Shown here one piece after another: positions 51,508 through 60,008 of a DNA stretch of 64,000 bases (position 1 is its first letter; each line of letters begins with the position of its first letter). This DNA comes from Thalassoroseus pseudoceratinae. GTDB taxonomy: Bacteria; Planctomycetota; Planctomycetia; Planctomycetales; Planctomycetaceae. The notes under the pieces are model-generated. The model did no database searches. It was not told the origin of the DNA and was given only the letters and a program-made list of their open reading frames with translations. The DNA is taken from positions 558,001 to 622,000 of the forward strand of contig NZ_JAALXT010000002.1 of the NCBI RefSeq assembly GCF_011634775.1. The letters run 5' to 3'. Made by a program: the position numbers and the translations under genes.

Positions 51508-51549
51508 CGCGGAGAGGGTGAGAAGTTCATCACCTTGTCCGCGTTTTTT
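51508..51549 (+). terminator. Rho-independent terminator after the 372-residue gene
   Basis: The stem is CGCGGAGAGGGTGA paired with TCACCTTGTCCGCG, 14 positions with one mismatch and one G-T pair. The loop is GAAGTTCA and a T6 tract follows. It lies between the stop at 51475 and the next start at 51559, so the excisionase/integrase pair needs its own promoter or read-through. Confidence 0.85.
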
Positions 51550-51558
51550 AATTTTCAA

Positions 51559-51885
51559 ATGTCAACCTTGCCTCAAGATTCTCATCAAGCTCCGGAATAT
51601 CTGTCTCCCGCCGAATTTGCCCGGCGTTCCGGTCTCTCTGAGCCGACCGTCAGGCGGTATGTCAAAAACGGTAAGTTGCCGAGTTACCAACCGGGCGGGC
51701 ATCGCTGCCGGATTTCAATTCCCGCTAGTGCACTGCGGGCGACTGTACCTTCCGCCCCGGCTTCTGTTTCCTCACCGCAAGCCGAGCAGCCTAAACGGAT
51801 CCCCGGCCCCCGGCCCAGTTGGACCCAATTGACCCCATTTGCTCAGTCACAAGGAAAATCAAATGCCCAAGCAGAGAACGAATGA
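51559..51885 (+). CDS. Excisionase-like helix-turn-helix protein
   Basis: 108 residues. The core [47 protein letters not shown] is a MerR/excisionase-type winged HTH. The C-terminal 50 residues are Pro/Ser/Gln-rich and disordered. Its 3' end overlaps the integrase start by 23 bp. No good ribosome site is seen, and transcription must cross or restart after the terminator at 51508-51549. It probably directs excision or regulates the integrase. Confidence 0.8.
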   Translation: MSTLPQDSHQAPEYLSPAEFARRSGLSEPTVRRYVKNGKLPSYQPGGHRCRISIPASALRATVPSAPASVSSPQAEQPKRIPGPRPSWTQLTPFAQSQGKSNAQAENE

Positions 51886-53104
51886 ACTCTACCGTTGCCG
51901 CTATTTCACATGGAAAATTTTTAACCGTAAAGAAGTCTGGCAAGCGGATGGCCGTTCGAACCCCGTTTCCGCCGGCCGCCACTCGCTCGGAACCCGAGAT
52001 CGGACTGAGGCTCTCAAGAACCTCGAACAACTTGACCGAACGATGGCCGTCGAACAGGGACTCGCCAACCCCGCCATTCTCACGCAAGACAGTCGGAATA
52101 CACTCCCGCTGCTAACCGGACGAGAATTGTACGAAAACCATATTGGTCGACCCGAAATAATCGGTGGTGTCCGACCGTCAAGTGCCAAACGCTACCGGGC
52201 CGTCCTCGACAAATTCCTCGCCTTTTGTAAAAGCCAGCGTCTCCAGTCCTGGGGCGAGATCGGCAACACGGTGATGAGTCAATATGCCAGTCATTTGGAA
52301 GAACACAATTACGCGTGGCGAACAATTTACCTGGAACTGAATACCATCAAGCAAATCGTGAAATGGATGGTCCAAGAGCAGCATCTCTCAGCGGATCATC
52401 TGATAACAATGCCTTTACAGAAAGCGCGCGGCACCAACACGTATTGTTGGCACGCTCAAGAAGTATCCGCCATGATCGCGCATTGTCGACAGCATGCCGA
52501 ACTCGAATGGCTGGGTGATGTGATCGTCGCACTCGCCTGTACCGGACTCAGGATCGGTGAACTCGCGTCGCTTCGCTGGTCCGACCTCGATTTCTCGAAA
52601 GCTGTGCTCAGCCTAACGGACGAAACAGCAAGTCCGGCGAAGCGTCGCTCCGAGCGCCGGACTACCAAGACGGGACACGGTCGGTCCTTCCCGATCCATG
52701 CGGACCTTCTTACGGTCCTTGAGAACAAGATGCGTCGCGGTTCGCAGGTTTTCTACGGCCCCAAAGGTGGTCGCCTCAAGCCCGACACCGTCCGCAATGT
52801 TTTGATCCGCGACGTCCTCCGCCCGCTCCAATCGCGTTTTCCAAAGCAGGACGATTCAATCGGCTTCGTAGATGGAAGGCTTCACAGCTTCCGCCATTAT
52901 TTTTGCTCGACGTGCGCCAACAATGGCATCCCGGAACAAATGGTGATGCGTTGGCTCGGACACAGAAGCAGTGAGATGGTCCGGCATTACTACCACCTGC
53001 ACGATGGGGAAGCCAAACGCAGGATGCAGCAATTGGATTTTCTGGGGAGCAGCAGCGGGCGGTCCGCCGATGCGAACCAACGTCCGGAGGCACCGGAGTA
53101 TTGA
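51863..53104 (+). CDS. Tyrosine recombinase / integrase
   Basis: 413 residues from the ATG at 51863 (AAGGAAA upstream). The N-terminal SAM-like core-binding domain spans about 100-190. The catalytic domain has the first Arg in [26 protein letters not shown] (HxxR), MRWLGH and nucleophile Tyr in [10 protein letters not shown]. Active-site residues look intact. It lies about 110 bp from a tRNA-Ser 3' fragment, the usual target of such enzymes, so the att site is probably there. The element it mobilises cannot be bounded with confidence. Confidence 0.92.
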   Translation: MPKQRTNELYRCRYFTWKIFNRKEVWQADGRSNPVSAGRHSLGTRDRTEALKNLEQLDRTMAVEQGLANPAILTQDSRNTLPLLTGRELYENHIGRPEIIGGVRPSSAKRYRAVLDKFLAFCKSQRLQSWGEIGNTVMSQYASHLEEHNYAWRTIYLELNTIKQIVKWMVQEQHLSADHLITMPLQKARGTNTYCWHAQEVSAMIAHCRQHAELEWLGDVIVALACTGLRIGELASLRWSDLDFSKAVLSLTDETASPAKRRSERRTTKTGHGRSFPIHADLLTVLENKMRRGSQVFYGPKGGRLKPDTVRNVLIRDVLRPLQSRFPKQDDSIGFVDGRLHSFRHYFCSTCANNGIPEQMVMRWLGHRSSEMVRHYYHLHDGEAKRRMQQLDFLGSSSGRSADANQRPEAPEY

Positions 53105-53213
53105 TGAATTCTGGCTGATTGACACACTCATTGCCACAGTCGAGTGTGTCAATCAAAACCGCATCCGCAAACTCTTGTAGATCAAGAGGTTACGAGTGCA
53201 GCAATCAAGCAAG

Positions 53214-53275
53214 CGGAGAGAGCGGGATTCGAACCCGCGGTCCGGGTAAACCCGAACACCGGATTAGCAATCCGG
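53214..53275 (-). pseudogene. tRNA-Ser(GCT) 3' fragment, probable attachment site
   Basis: On the minus strand the sequence gives the 3' two thirds of a class II tRNA. The anticodon arm CCGGA/TCCGG has loop TTGCTAA (anticodon GCT). The long variable arm is GTTCGGG/CCCGGAC. The T arm is GCGGG/CCCGC around TTCGAAT. The acceptor strand TCTCTCC plus G ends at 53214. The D arm and the 5' acceptor strand are missing upstream (above 53276). The 3' end points toward the integrase gene. Confidence 0.85.
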
Positions 53276-53289
53276 GAATCGATCATCCT

Positions 53290-53448
53290 AATGTCCTTTC
53301 CGTTGAACAGGTTACGGAACGGACTGACGACTGTAGGACCACCAGTGAGACCAAAACGCCCGAATTGCAGCGTGTGGTCGATGCGTGGCCGAATCTGAGC
53401 GAGGCCGATCGGCGGACGATTCTAGCGATTGTGAAAAACCTCGGCTGA
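53290..53448 (+). pseudogene. Possible C-terminal tail of another integrase
   Basis: The last 52 codons before TGA at 53446-53448 end TPELQRVVDAWPNLSEADRRTILAIVKNLG, which resembles the C-terminal tail common on planctomycete tyrosine recombinases (aWPxLpExxRxxILAMV-like). No catalytic part precedes it; the upstream sequence is the tRNA fragment. This is a weak recognition from pattern. Confidence 0.35.
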
Positions 53449-53468
53449 TGTGGGCCTATTTCCAGCAG

Positions 53469-54041
53469 CTAGAGTTCAACCTGCAGTGTAATGTATCCCT
53501 TCGATTCCTTTTCTTCGATTTTTTTCGAATGCTCCGCAAAGATGTGCCACCCTTGCTTAACTCCAGAGACGATTATGAACGAATCACATGAAGAGGTTGG
53601 GGTGGTAGAATGTGGCTTTATTCCCGATCCAGTAACCATTGACTGATCGTTTGGAATGAGCTGCAGATAGTCTGGCGGGTGATTCGGGTTGTTATTCTTA
53701 TACTTGCGGACGGTGTATTCGCGGCTCTCAATAAAGCCTTTTATACCGGATTGAGATTTTACTGCCACAGTTCGGAACCCAGCGTATGACGTGCCGACGC
53801 TCTTTGGATCATGTTTTTGGGTCAGGAATGTCTCATTCTCAATTGCAGATATCCAAGCCGGATAGTAATCATCAATTGTAATGTTGCTGTTCATTTCGCT
53901 GTATCTCACCGGTGTTTCTTGCGAACGGAGTATTTCCACAATTGGTGGAACGAGTGATATTGCCCAGCGGATCACTCTTTTTTCTGTTTGCTGACAGTTG
54001 TTTCCGGTAACGATTGGCGTTGAAATGCCTGGATGCGACAC
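53469..54041 (-). CDS. Hypothetical protein, uncertain
   Basis: 190 codons from a GTG at 54041. Composition (Asn/Ser/Ile-rich, ordinary amino-acid balance) looks more like a real protein than a shadow frame; it contains RWAISLVPPIVEILRS and an alternating hydrophobic stretch ending HIFAEHSKKIEEKESKGYITLQVEL. No family is recognised. Lower GC than neighbours suggests transfer. Start choice is weak. Confidence 0.45.
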   Translation of the reverse strand: MSHPGISTPIVTGNNCQQTEKRVIRWAISLVPPIVEILRSQETPVRYSEMNSNITIDDYYPAWISAIENETFLTQKHDPKSVGTSYAGFRTVAVKSQSGIKGFIESREYTVRKYKNNNPNHPPDYLQLIPNDQSMVTGSGIKPHSTTPTSSCDSFIIVSGVKQGWHIFAEHSKKIEEKESKGYITLQVEL

Positions 54042-54767
54042 ACTCTTCTCGTTTTTGCCTTCATTGTCGGTTGCGGACAGACCGACCCGTTGGTCGAACG
54101 TCTCGACACAAGCCCCATAGTCGCCTCTGTGACGGTCCACGGCGGCGGCGAGAAAACCATCGTCCATATCGCCGACTGGCATCACGTTTCCGTCGAGGAC
54201 TTACGCAAGGAACTTCCGGACGATGCAACCGAAGAGGAGTTCGCCGAAGCGTATGCCGAGTTCCTCATGACCGTGGCCGAGGTCCACATCGAACAGCAAT
54301 CGCTGATGACGTCAATTGGCGTCAAGCGGGTTTGGCTCGAAGGTCTGACCGATGAGCGGGCCGACGGCTACCGTGGCTTGTGTGAGGCAATGCGGGCGGT
54401 CAGGGACAACCCCAGCGAACTTGCCGAGATGATGGAATCCGATTTAGTGGAGATGGGCGTGGCGGCTCTGATGATCGTCGATGGTGAAGAACTCGAGGTC
54501 ATGCCAGCGGAGGATGCGGAACTCTGGGAAGCCGGGTATCCGTTCCGCGATGGGTTCACCAATGCTGACCTGGAATGTCGGGAAGATGAGATCGTGCGGC
54601 GGATCGTTGCGGCCGGGAAATCGCCAGCGTATTTAATTTGCGGTGGTTCGCATGACTTCGCCGACAACGTGCCGAGCGGCTGGTGTGTGGTTCGTGTCGA
54701 GGTCAATCCCTGGCAGGTGGCGACGGAGCACATCATGGCGGCGGGGCCTTCTGGCAATTCAAAGTGA
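54033..54767 (+). CDS. Putative secreted lipoprotein, uncharacterised
   Basis: 244 residues. The N-terminus MRHTLLVFAFIVGCGQTDP is a short lipoprotein signal with Cys near residue 14. The mature part is strongly acidic (LRKELPDDATEEEFAEAYAEF, SELAEMMESDLVEMG) and ends PSGNSK. A segment AGKSPAYLICGGSHDF could be a small alpha/beta motif. No family recognised. Its start overlaps the divergent frame by 9 bp. Confidence 0.6.
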   Translation: MRHTLLVFAFIVGCGQTDPLVERLDTSPIVASVTVHGGGEKTIVHIADWHHVSVEDLRKELPDDATEEEFAEAYAEFLMTVAEVHIEQQSLMTSIGVKRVWLEGLTDERADGYRGLCEAMRAVRDNPSELAEMMESDLVEMGVAALMIVDGEELEVMPAEDAELWEAGYPFRDGFTNADLECREDEIVRRIVAAGKSPAYLICGGSHDFADNVPSGWCVVRVEVNPWQVATEHIMAAGPSGNSK

Positions 54768-54842
54768 ATCGACGGGCTGGTTTCACGGGGGGGCGGTTGA
54801 TGATTTATATCTCGGGAATTTCCTTCTTAAGGGCGTTCATTG

Positions 54843-55526
54843 ATGGCTGACATGCTGCAATGTGGGCATCCGGTGCACTACGGGCTCAATATTTTAGGTC
54901 CACCACCAACTTGTATGATTTGCGTTCGTTCGTCCTACGCCCTCCGTGGATATGCCGCTGAACTGTGCGGCATTCAAATCGACAAGACTGATGCCGAAAC
55001 GCTTAGCTTCGCCCAAGCAATCGTTGACGATCCTTCGAACCCTCTTCCACGTCTTGTGTTCGCTGATTGGTTCGATAAGTGCGGCGACCCACGTGGGGAG
55101 TTGATCCGGGTGGAAGCGGAGTTGGCGATTCACAAGTCCGATCTGGCTTGTCTCGCGACTAGAAAGGCTAATCACGTCCCGGATAAGGACGCAAAATGGA
55201 CGAGTGAGCATGTAAAGCAATACTTAAATCTAATTCAGGTTGTCAACGATTTGGACAATCGCCATACCGCCTTGCGGTTGCAACTCGGGTATGATGATCA
55301 GCCAACGAAAACAAAGAAAAGGCTGATAACAAAGCGTTGCCGAAGCTGCGGCATCGCGTACCAAGATGAAGCGGAACTTTGCAGCGACGGGTGCGATCCG
55401 CAGCATGGATTCGTGCCAGTCTTAAGCCGCCCCGACCGACTTAAGTGTCGCCACACTTGGAGCAGAGTTAATGGTGTTCCAAGTTGGAATCGTCTTTGCC
55501 TACATTGCGGCAAAATGTCCCGATGA
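54843..55526 (+). CDS. TIGR02996-domain protein with zinc-binding segments
   Basis: 227 residues from the ATG at 54843. Residues 60-95 (LSFAQAIVDDPSNPLPRLVFADWFDKCGDPRGELIRVEAEL) are the TIGR02996 repeat-companion motif that is largely confined to planctomycetes. The N-terminus has CGHPVHYG and CMIC, and the C-terminal third has CRSCG, ELCSDGC and LCLHCGK, so two or more zinc knuckles. Function unknown. It overlaps the next small gene (ATGA). Confidence 0.8.
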   Translation: MADMLQCGHPVHYGLNILGPPPTCMICVRSSYALRGYAAELCGIQIDKTDAETLSFAQAIVDDPSNPLPRLVFADWFDKCGDPRGELIRVEAELAIHKSDLACLATRKANHVPDKDAKWTSEHVKQYLNLIQVVNDLDNRHTALRLQLGYDDQPTKTKKRLITKRCRSCGIAYQDEAELCSDGCDPQHGFVPVLSRPDRLKCRHTWSRVNGVPSWNRLCLHCGKMSR

Positions 55527-55735
55527 CCGCTCCCCACCACCACACACCAACCCCACCCACCGACGGCCCGCGTCGAATCTATTCCCTCGCCTTCATCCTC
55601 AACGATGACAAAGAAATCCGCGTATGGCCCAATGAATCGCCACCGAATACGCACGCCGATTGCAATTGGCTCGGGGCGGGTAACGGTCACACCAGAATCA
55701 ACACCGACCCGCCAACCAATCGGCGGCGGTTGTAA
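55523..55735 (+). CDS. Small hypothetical protein downstream of the TIGR02996 gene
   Basis: 70 residues from the ATG at 55523, which overlaps the upstream stop (ATGA). It contains RIYSLAFILNDDKEIRVWPNESP then a Pro/Thr/Arg-rich C-terminus. The coupling supports expression, but nothing is known of a role. Confidence 0.4.
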   Translation: MTAPHHHTPTPPTDGPRRIYSLAFILNDDKEIRVWPNESPPNTHADCNWLGAGNGHTRINTDPPTNRRRL

Positions 55736-56124
55736 TCGGTTTGGCGGCTTCCACCATGGGCGTCGATTCTTCGATCATCACGGTTTGGACGTGGGCGTCG
55801 CCGTATTCGCCTAGCGTGACGGTGTCGCCTTTCCGGACCAAACCCAATTGATGCGTCGACCGGAATCCGCTTTGCGAATCTCGCGACCGTCGGCGGCGAG
55901 AATGACACGCTGCGGGCGAACCACGATGTCGTAAACGTTTCGGTCAGTCAGCCGGACGGAAAGCCGTAGGGCGTGAATCCGGCGATTCCTGTGTGCTTGG
56001 CGCTGTGCCTGTTCCCGTTGTCGTCGGTAGCTGCTTGGTCTGCCTATCCTGGAACGGTAAATCTGTTCATACTACTCGGCAAGTGAATCGTGCTGATTTC
56101 AAACAGGCACGGATTTTCTGCGCT
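55736..56124. other. Gap with a possible minus-strand relic
   Basis: No intact gene. On the minus strand a stretch near 55850-55950 reads VRLTDRNVYDIVVRPQRVILAADGRE but is crossed by stops, which may be a decayed gene fragment. Weak. Confidence 0.3.
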
Positions 56125-56934
56125 CTAGTGAGCTTCTCTCTCCACCTTGGCGACGAAGTCTGGAATTCTGTTTTTTGCCACTGTCTCCACGTGATATTCG
56201 TTGAACAACGAATCAACCTTTGAGACGAGTGCTGTATTCTCCGGTTCGTCGAATGACAATACAACGATAATACGGGCATCATTCTGCGGTTTGGTTCCAT
56301 GTCGTTTAACGAGATCGCCTTCCATGGCGAGTCCCATCGCCGTCTTGATAGATGCGCTCTCTTTGCTTGAAAATCGTTGTGGCTTTACCAGGTTCCATAC
56401 GCCGTTTTGATAGGCGTAGGGTACGTTCAGAGACCTTTGTAGAACGGGCACCGTAACTTTGACGTCAAGCTGAGCACGACCTTCCAATTCTAATCGTTGA
56501 AATACGTCGTGAAGATCAGGAAACAATTCCCTGCTATCGGCTTTTGCTTGTCGACTTGGCCGCCCACCGACGAGCTCCACAAAGAGTTTGTCGAGTTCCG
56601 TTTCAGGGTGAAACACCTTTACCGGTCTGGCTTTGGTTAACTTCAGCCAATTTGCTCGGGTGTCAATGTATTGCTCAAGGTCTTCGATGTCCCGAAACGA
56701 TTCTCGGTCCACTTCAAGTCGTTTCTCGATCGCATCCTTGGCTGCGTTAAGCGCTTCCTTCTCAAGGTTGCCACGGCCGACCAACTTTTCGGCCCGCTTG
56801 TTACTGCCTGATGTCCTCGCACGCAAGTATCCAGAATCGGGACAGAACAGCACAACGCCCATATTGACGGCTTCCAGGCGGGAAGCGTCAGGCACAAATT
56901 GAATGAGACTGTAATACCCACGCTGAGGTTTCAT
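56125..56934 (-). CDS. DUF3037 protein, partner of HipA-like kinase
   Basis: 269 residues. The N-terminus GYYSLIQFVPDASRLEAVNMGVVLFCPDSGYLRAR matches DUF3037. The C-terminal part is alpha/beta without a known catalytic motif. It starts 17 bp after the HipA-like gene with GGAG 10 bases upstream, so the two form an operon. In other bacteria DUF3037 is found mainly next to HipA_2-type kinases, which fits. A toxin-antitoxin or defence role is possible but not established. Confidence 0.8.
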   Translation of the reverse strand: MKPQRGYYSLIQFVPDASRLEAVNMGVVLFCPDSGYLRARTSGSNKRAEKLVGRGNLEKEALNAAKDAIEKRLEVDRESFRDIEDLEQYIDTRANWLKLTKARPVKVFHPETELDKLFVELVGGRPSRQAKADSRELFPDLHDVFQRLELEGRAQLDVKVTVPVLQRSLNVPYAYQNGVWNLVKPQRFSSKESASIKTAMGLAMEGDLVKRHGTKPQNDARIIVVLSFDEPENTALVSKVDSLFNEYHVETVAKNRIPDFVAKVEREAH

Positions 56935-56951
56935 TTTTTCTTACTCCGGTG

Positions 56952-57815
56952 CTAGCAGTTGCCGAACAACCGAGATGGCCAACACTGCCGAGCGATGAGT
57001 CCCAGGATTATGCCCGCCACGAAGTCAGCTCGCCGGACAATCAGATCAATTAATGCATCTTTTGCTCTATCGTCAACTTCCCACTCGTTCGGTAAGTCTT
57101 CGGCTATTGGCCTAACCGTTTCCACATTTAACTCGTTCAGCTTCGCGATCGCGGCTTCAACATCCTCTTGGAGTACCAAATTTCTGAATCCTGGGAAAAG
57201 TCCGTAAAGACGTTCGTCCTTCACGTTTCCGATGTTCGCGACGCCGCTGTTCAGATCTCGGCCACAAGTGAAGCAATGTGTGTGGTCGATCGCCATCAGT
57301 CGCGTCTTGCCTGAGTCATCCTCCCTAAGATCCTCCAGGAAAACATTGTCATAGTTCGGTTTACGTGCCTCCGAGTCGGGAGGGTGCCGATCACAATTCC
57401 GCACCCACGTGTCGAACACGACCAAACGTCCAACGTCACATTGGTTTACAAGGTTCACGAGTTCTTTCTCCGACCCGCCCCATGGATGTCCAGTTATTGC
57501 TTTTGTAACGAATGCAGGCCCAGTTGCAGCAACCCCTCCGCGAACGTACGGAATCTCGTCGAATTCTGCGTCGATGTCGAGGATCGAATGCTCAAGTGTC
57601 GGCAAGCCGAACCAAGCTGCCAACCGAGTCGCCACGACTTCGCAGGCGAGTGGGTGCGGTCCTTGCCGGTTGCCCATCGCCTTAATGTAGGCTCGACCCG
57701 CGTCAGTAACAATCCGGGCTGTCCCCATGCTGGTATCTAATCCCTCCTCAAACCGGACAAAGGTCGTAGGTGGCCACGCCGGTGCCAAATCATCCGCAGG
57801 GTTACCTGAGCTCAC
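56952..57815 (-). CDS. HipA-like (HipA_2) kinase
   Basis: 287 residues from a GTG at 57815 with AAGG upstream. The N-terminal segment has ARIVTDAGRAYIKAMGNRQGPHPLACEVVATRLAAWFGLPTLEHSILD, the phosphate-binding and Lys region of HipA-type kinases. The catalytic part is VFDTWVRNCDRHP...NYDNVFLE (D and N) and the metal-binding Asp in LMAIDHTHCF. It lacks the N-terminal HipB-binding domain of classical HipA. It is co-transcribed with DUF3037 and lies just before a type I RM operon. Confidence 0.82.
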   Translation of the reverse strand: MSSGNPADDLAPAWPPTTFVRFEEGLDTSMGTARIVTDAGRAYIKAMGNRQGPHPLACEVVATRLAAWFGLPTLEHSILDIDAEFDEIPYVRGGVAATGPAFVTKAITGHPWGGSEKELVNLVNQCDVGRLVVFDTWVRNCDRHPPDSEARKPNYDNVFLEDLREDDSGKTRLMAIDHTHCFTCGRDLNSGVANIGNVKDERLYGLFPGFRNLVLQEDVEAAIAKLNELNVETVRPIAEDLPNEWEVDDRAKDALIDLIVRRADFVAGIILGLIARQCWPSRLFGNC

Positions 57816-58214
57816 GCCTCACCTTCCCCCATTTCAAGCTGGGCACCCGTCTTCTACTCATGGTTTATCGTTCACTAAAGCATCCATCGTGGCCAGTAGA
57901 ACCGATGTTGTCCAGCCGACGGGCCGAGGGACTTTTTCGCCCGAGTGTCCATGGAAGACAAATTCCATTTCCCCGCTTTCGAAGCCGACTGCAATCTTTG
58001 CTGTATCCGTTGGTCGATGTCGAGGTTTTCCCGCGGTGCCGGCCCCAACAACAAGGCATTCATTGCCCTATCGAGCCCCGGTGGCCTCGCTTCTTCACCG
58101 TCGGCTAACCGTGAGGCTGAAATTCCGGTCCAGGTCGGTTACTCTTTGCGATTCCTGAACAAAGAGTTCACCAACATCCACGTCGTTGAAACAGTCAAAT
58201 AGACAACCAGAGCA
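57816..58214. other. Region between HipA-like gene and hsdM
   Basis: A frame on the plus strand from about 57945 to 58202 is open but I find no family similarity and no good ribosome site. The region should hold divergent promoters for the HipA-like operon (minus) and hsdM (plus). Confidence 0.4.
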
Positions 58215-60008
58215 ATGAACCAACAGAACCTTTCGTCCTTCATTTGGTCGGTCGCGGACCTTTTGCGGGGGGATTACAAGCAGTCGGAGTATGGTCGCGT
58301 CATCTTGCCGTTTACGGTGCTGCGGCGGTTGGATTGTGTGTTGGAACCGACCAAATCCGCCGTGCTCAAAGAGAAGGAAAAACGCGAAGCGGCGGGGCTG
58401 AATCCGGAGCCGTTTCTGCTCAAGAAGTCGGGGCTGTTGTTCTACAACACCTCGCCGTTGGACCTGAAGAAGCTGATGGGCGATCAGGACAATATCGCCG
58501 AGAACATGTTCTCCTACATCGAGGCCTTCTCTCCGGCGGTGAAAGACATCTTCGAGTGCTTCGACTTCCACACCCAGGTTCAACGGCTGGAGAAAAGCAA
58601 GCTGCTGTATCTGATCACTGAGAAGTTCGCGGGCATCGATCTGCATCCCGACCTCGTCAGCAACGAGCAGATGGGGCACGTCTTCGAGGAACTCATTCGC
58701 AAGTTTGCCGAGCTTTCCAACGAGACTGCCGGGGAACACTTCACGCCGCGAGAAGTCATTCGGTTGATGGTCAACCTGCTGTTCATCGAGGATGACGACG
58801 CCCTCACTAAACCCGGCATCGTCCGTTCGCTGTACGACCCCACCGCTGGGACAGGCGGGATGTTATCCGTCGCGGAAGATCATCTCACCGGTCAGAACCC
58901 GAATGCTCGGCTCGTCATGTACGGTCAGGAACTCAACGCCGAGTCCTACGCCATCTGCAAGGCGGATATGCTGATCAAAGGCCAGGACATCAGCCACATC
59001 ATCCATGGCAACACGCTGTCCGACGATGGCCTCCCCGGCAACCATTTCGACTACATGCTTTCTAATCCGCCATTCGGGGTGGAGTGGAAGAAAATTCAAA
59101 AGGAGATCAAGAAGGAACACCAGCAGGACGGCTACAACGGTCGTTTCGGGCCGGGGTTGCCGCGGGTGAGTGATGGCTCGCTGCTGTTCCTGATGCACCT
59201 CATCTCCAAAATGCGACCCACCAAAGACGGCGGCAGTCGCTTCGGGATTGTGCTCAACGGCTCGCCGCTCTTCACCGGCAACGCCGGCAGCGGGGAAAGC
59301 GAGATTCGCCGGTACGTGCTGGAGAACGATCTGCTCGAAGCCATCATCGGCTTGCCGACCGACATGTTCTACAACACCGGCATCAGCACCTACATTTGGA
59401 TCGTCACCAACCGCAAGCCCGATCATCGCCGGGGGAAAGTGCAGTTGATCGACGCCAGCGGCCTGTGGCAGAAGATGCGAAAAAGTCTCGGCAGCAAACG
59501 CAAGGAACTCGGTGAGGAGCACATCGACGAAATCACCCGGCTATTCGGTGACGCCAAGGAAGTCTACGTCGATCCCGAAACCCGTAAGAAAGTCGGCCCC
59601 AAAGCGCGGGCGGCGGGATCGGCGGCGGTGCCGATCAGTCGCATTTTCCGGAACGAGGATTTTGGATACCAGACCATCACCGTCGAGCGACCCAAGTTGA
59701 ACAAGCAGGGCAAGCCGATGTTAGAGACGAAGGGCAAACGCAAGGGCCAACCCAAGCCCGACACGAAACTCCGCGACACCGAAGACGTGCCGCTTGGCGA
59801 GGATGTGGACGCCTACTTCCAACGGGAAGTCTTGCCGCACGTGCCCGACGCCTGGGTCGACCCCGACAAAACCAAAATCGGCTACGAAATCCCCTTCAAC
59901 CGGCATTTCTACGTCTTCCAACCGCCCCGCGAGTTAACCGAGATCGACGCCGAACTCAAAGTCGTCACCGATCGCATCGTCCACATGATCGGAGAATTGT
60001 CCCAATGA
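58215..60008 (+). CDS. hsdM: Type I restriction-modification methyltransferase subunit HsdM
   Basis: 597 residues. The N-terminal helical domain (FIWSVADLLRGDYKQSEYGRVILPFTVLRRL) is followed by the N6-adenine MTase domain with motif I DPTAGTGGML near residue 213 and motif IV SNPPFG near 287. The C-terminal part is Lys-rich. It forms M2S with HsdS to methylate adenine in a bipartite site. Its stop overlaps the hsdS ATG (ATGA). Confidence 0.95.
   Translation: MNQQNLSSFIWSVADLLRGDYKQSEYGRVILPFTVLRRLDCVLEPTKSAVLKEKEKREAAGLNPEPFLLKKSGLLFYNTSPLDLKKLMGDQDNIAENMFSYIEAFSPAVKDIFECFDFHTQVQRLEKSKLLYLITEKFAGIDLHPDLVSNEQMGHVFEELIRKFAELSNETAGEHFTPREVIRLMVNLLFIEDDDALTKPGIVRSLYDPTAGTGGMLSVAEDHLTGQNPNARLVMYGQELNAESYAICKADMLIKGQDISHIIHGNTLSDDGLPGNHFDYMLSNPPFGVEWKKIQKEIKKEHQQDGYNGRFGPGLPRVSDGSLLFLMHLISKMRPTKDGGSRFGIVLNGSPLFTGNAGSGESEIRRYVLENDLLEAIIGLPTDMFYNTGISTYIWIVTNRKPDHRRGKVQLIDASGLWQKMRKSLGSKRKELGEEHIDEITRLFGDAKEVYVDPETRKKVGPKARAAGSAAVPISRIFRNEDFGYQTITVERPKLNKQGKPMLETKGKRKGQPKPDTKLRDTEDVPLGEDVDAYFQREVLPHVPDAWVDPDKTKIGYEIPFNRHFYVFQPPRELTEIDAELKVVTDRIVHMIGELSQ

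Noticed and set aside
53214-53275. Functional tRNA-Ser
   Set aside because: The 5' third is missing; the preceding sequence does not form a D arm or pair with the acceptor strand.
57945-58202. 85-codon gene before hsdM
   Set aside because: No similarity, no ribosome site, and composition typical of a chance frame.
58095-59522. Open frames antisense to hsdM (58095-58739, 58863-59522)
   Set aside because: High GC with strong codon bias in hsdM keeps the antisense open. No start sites or family similarity.
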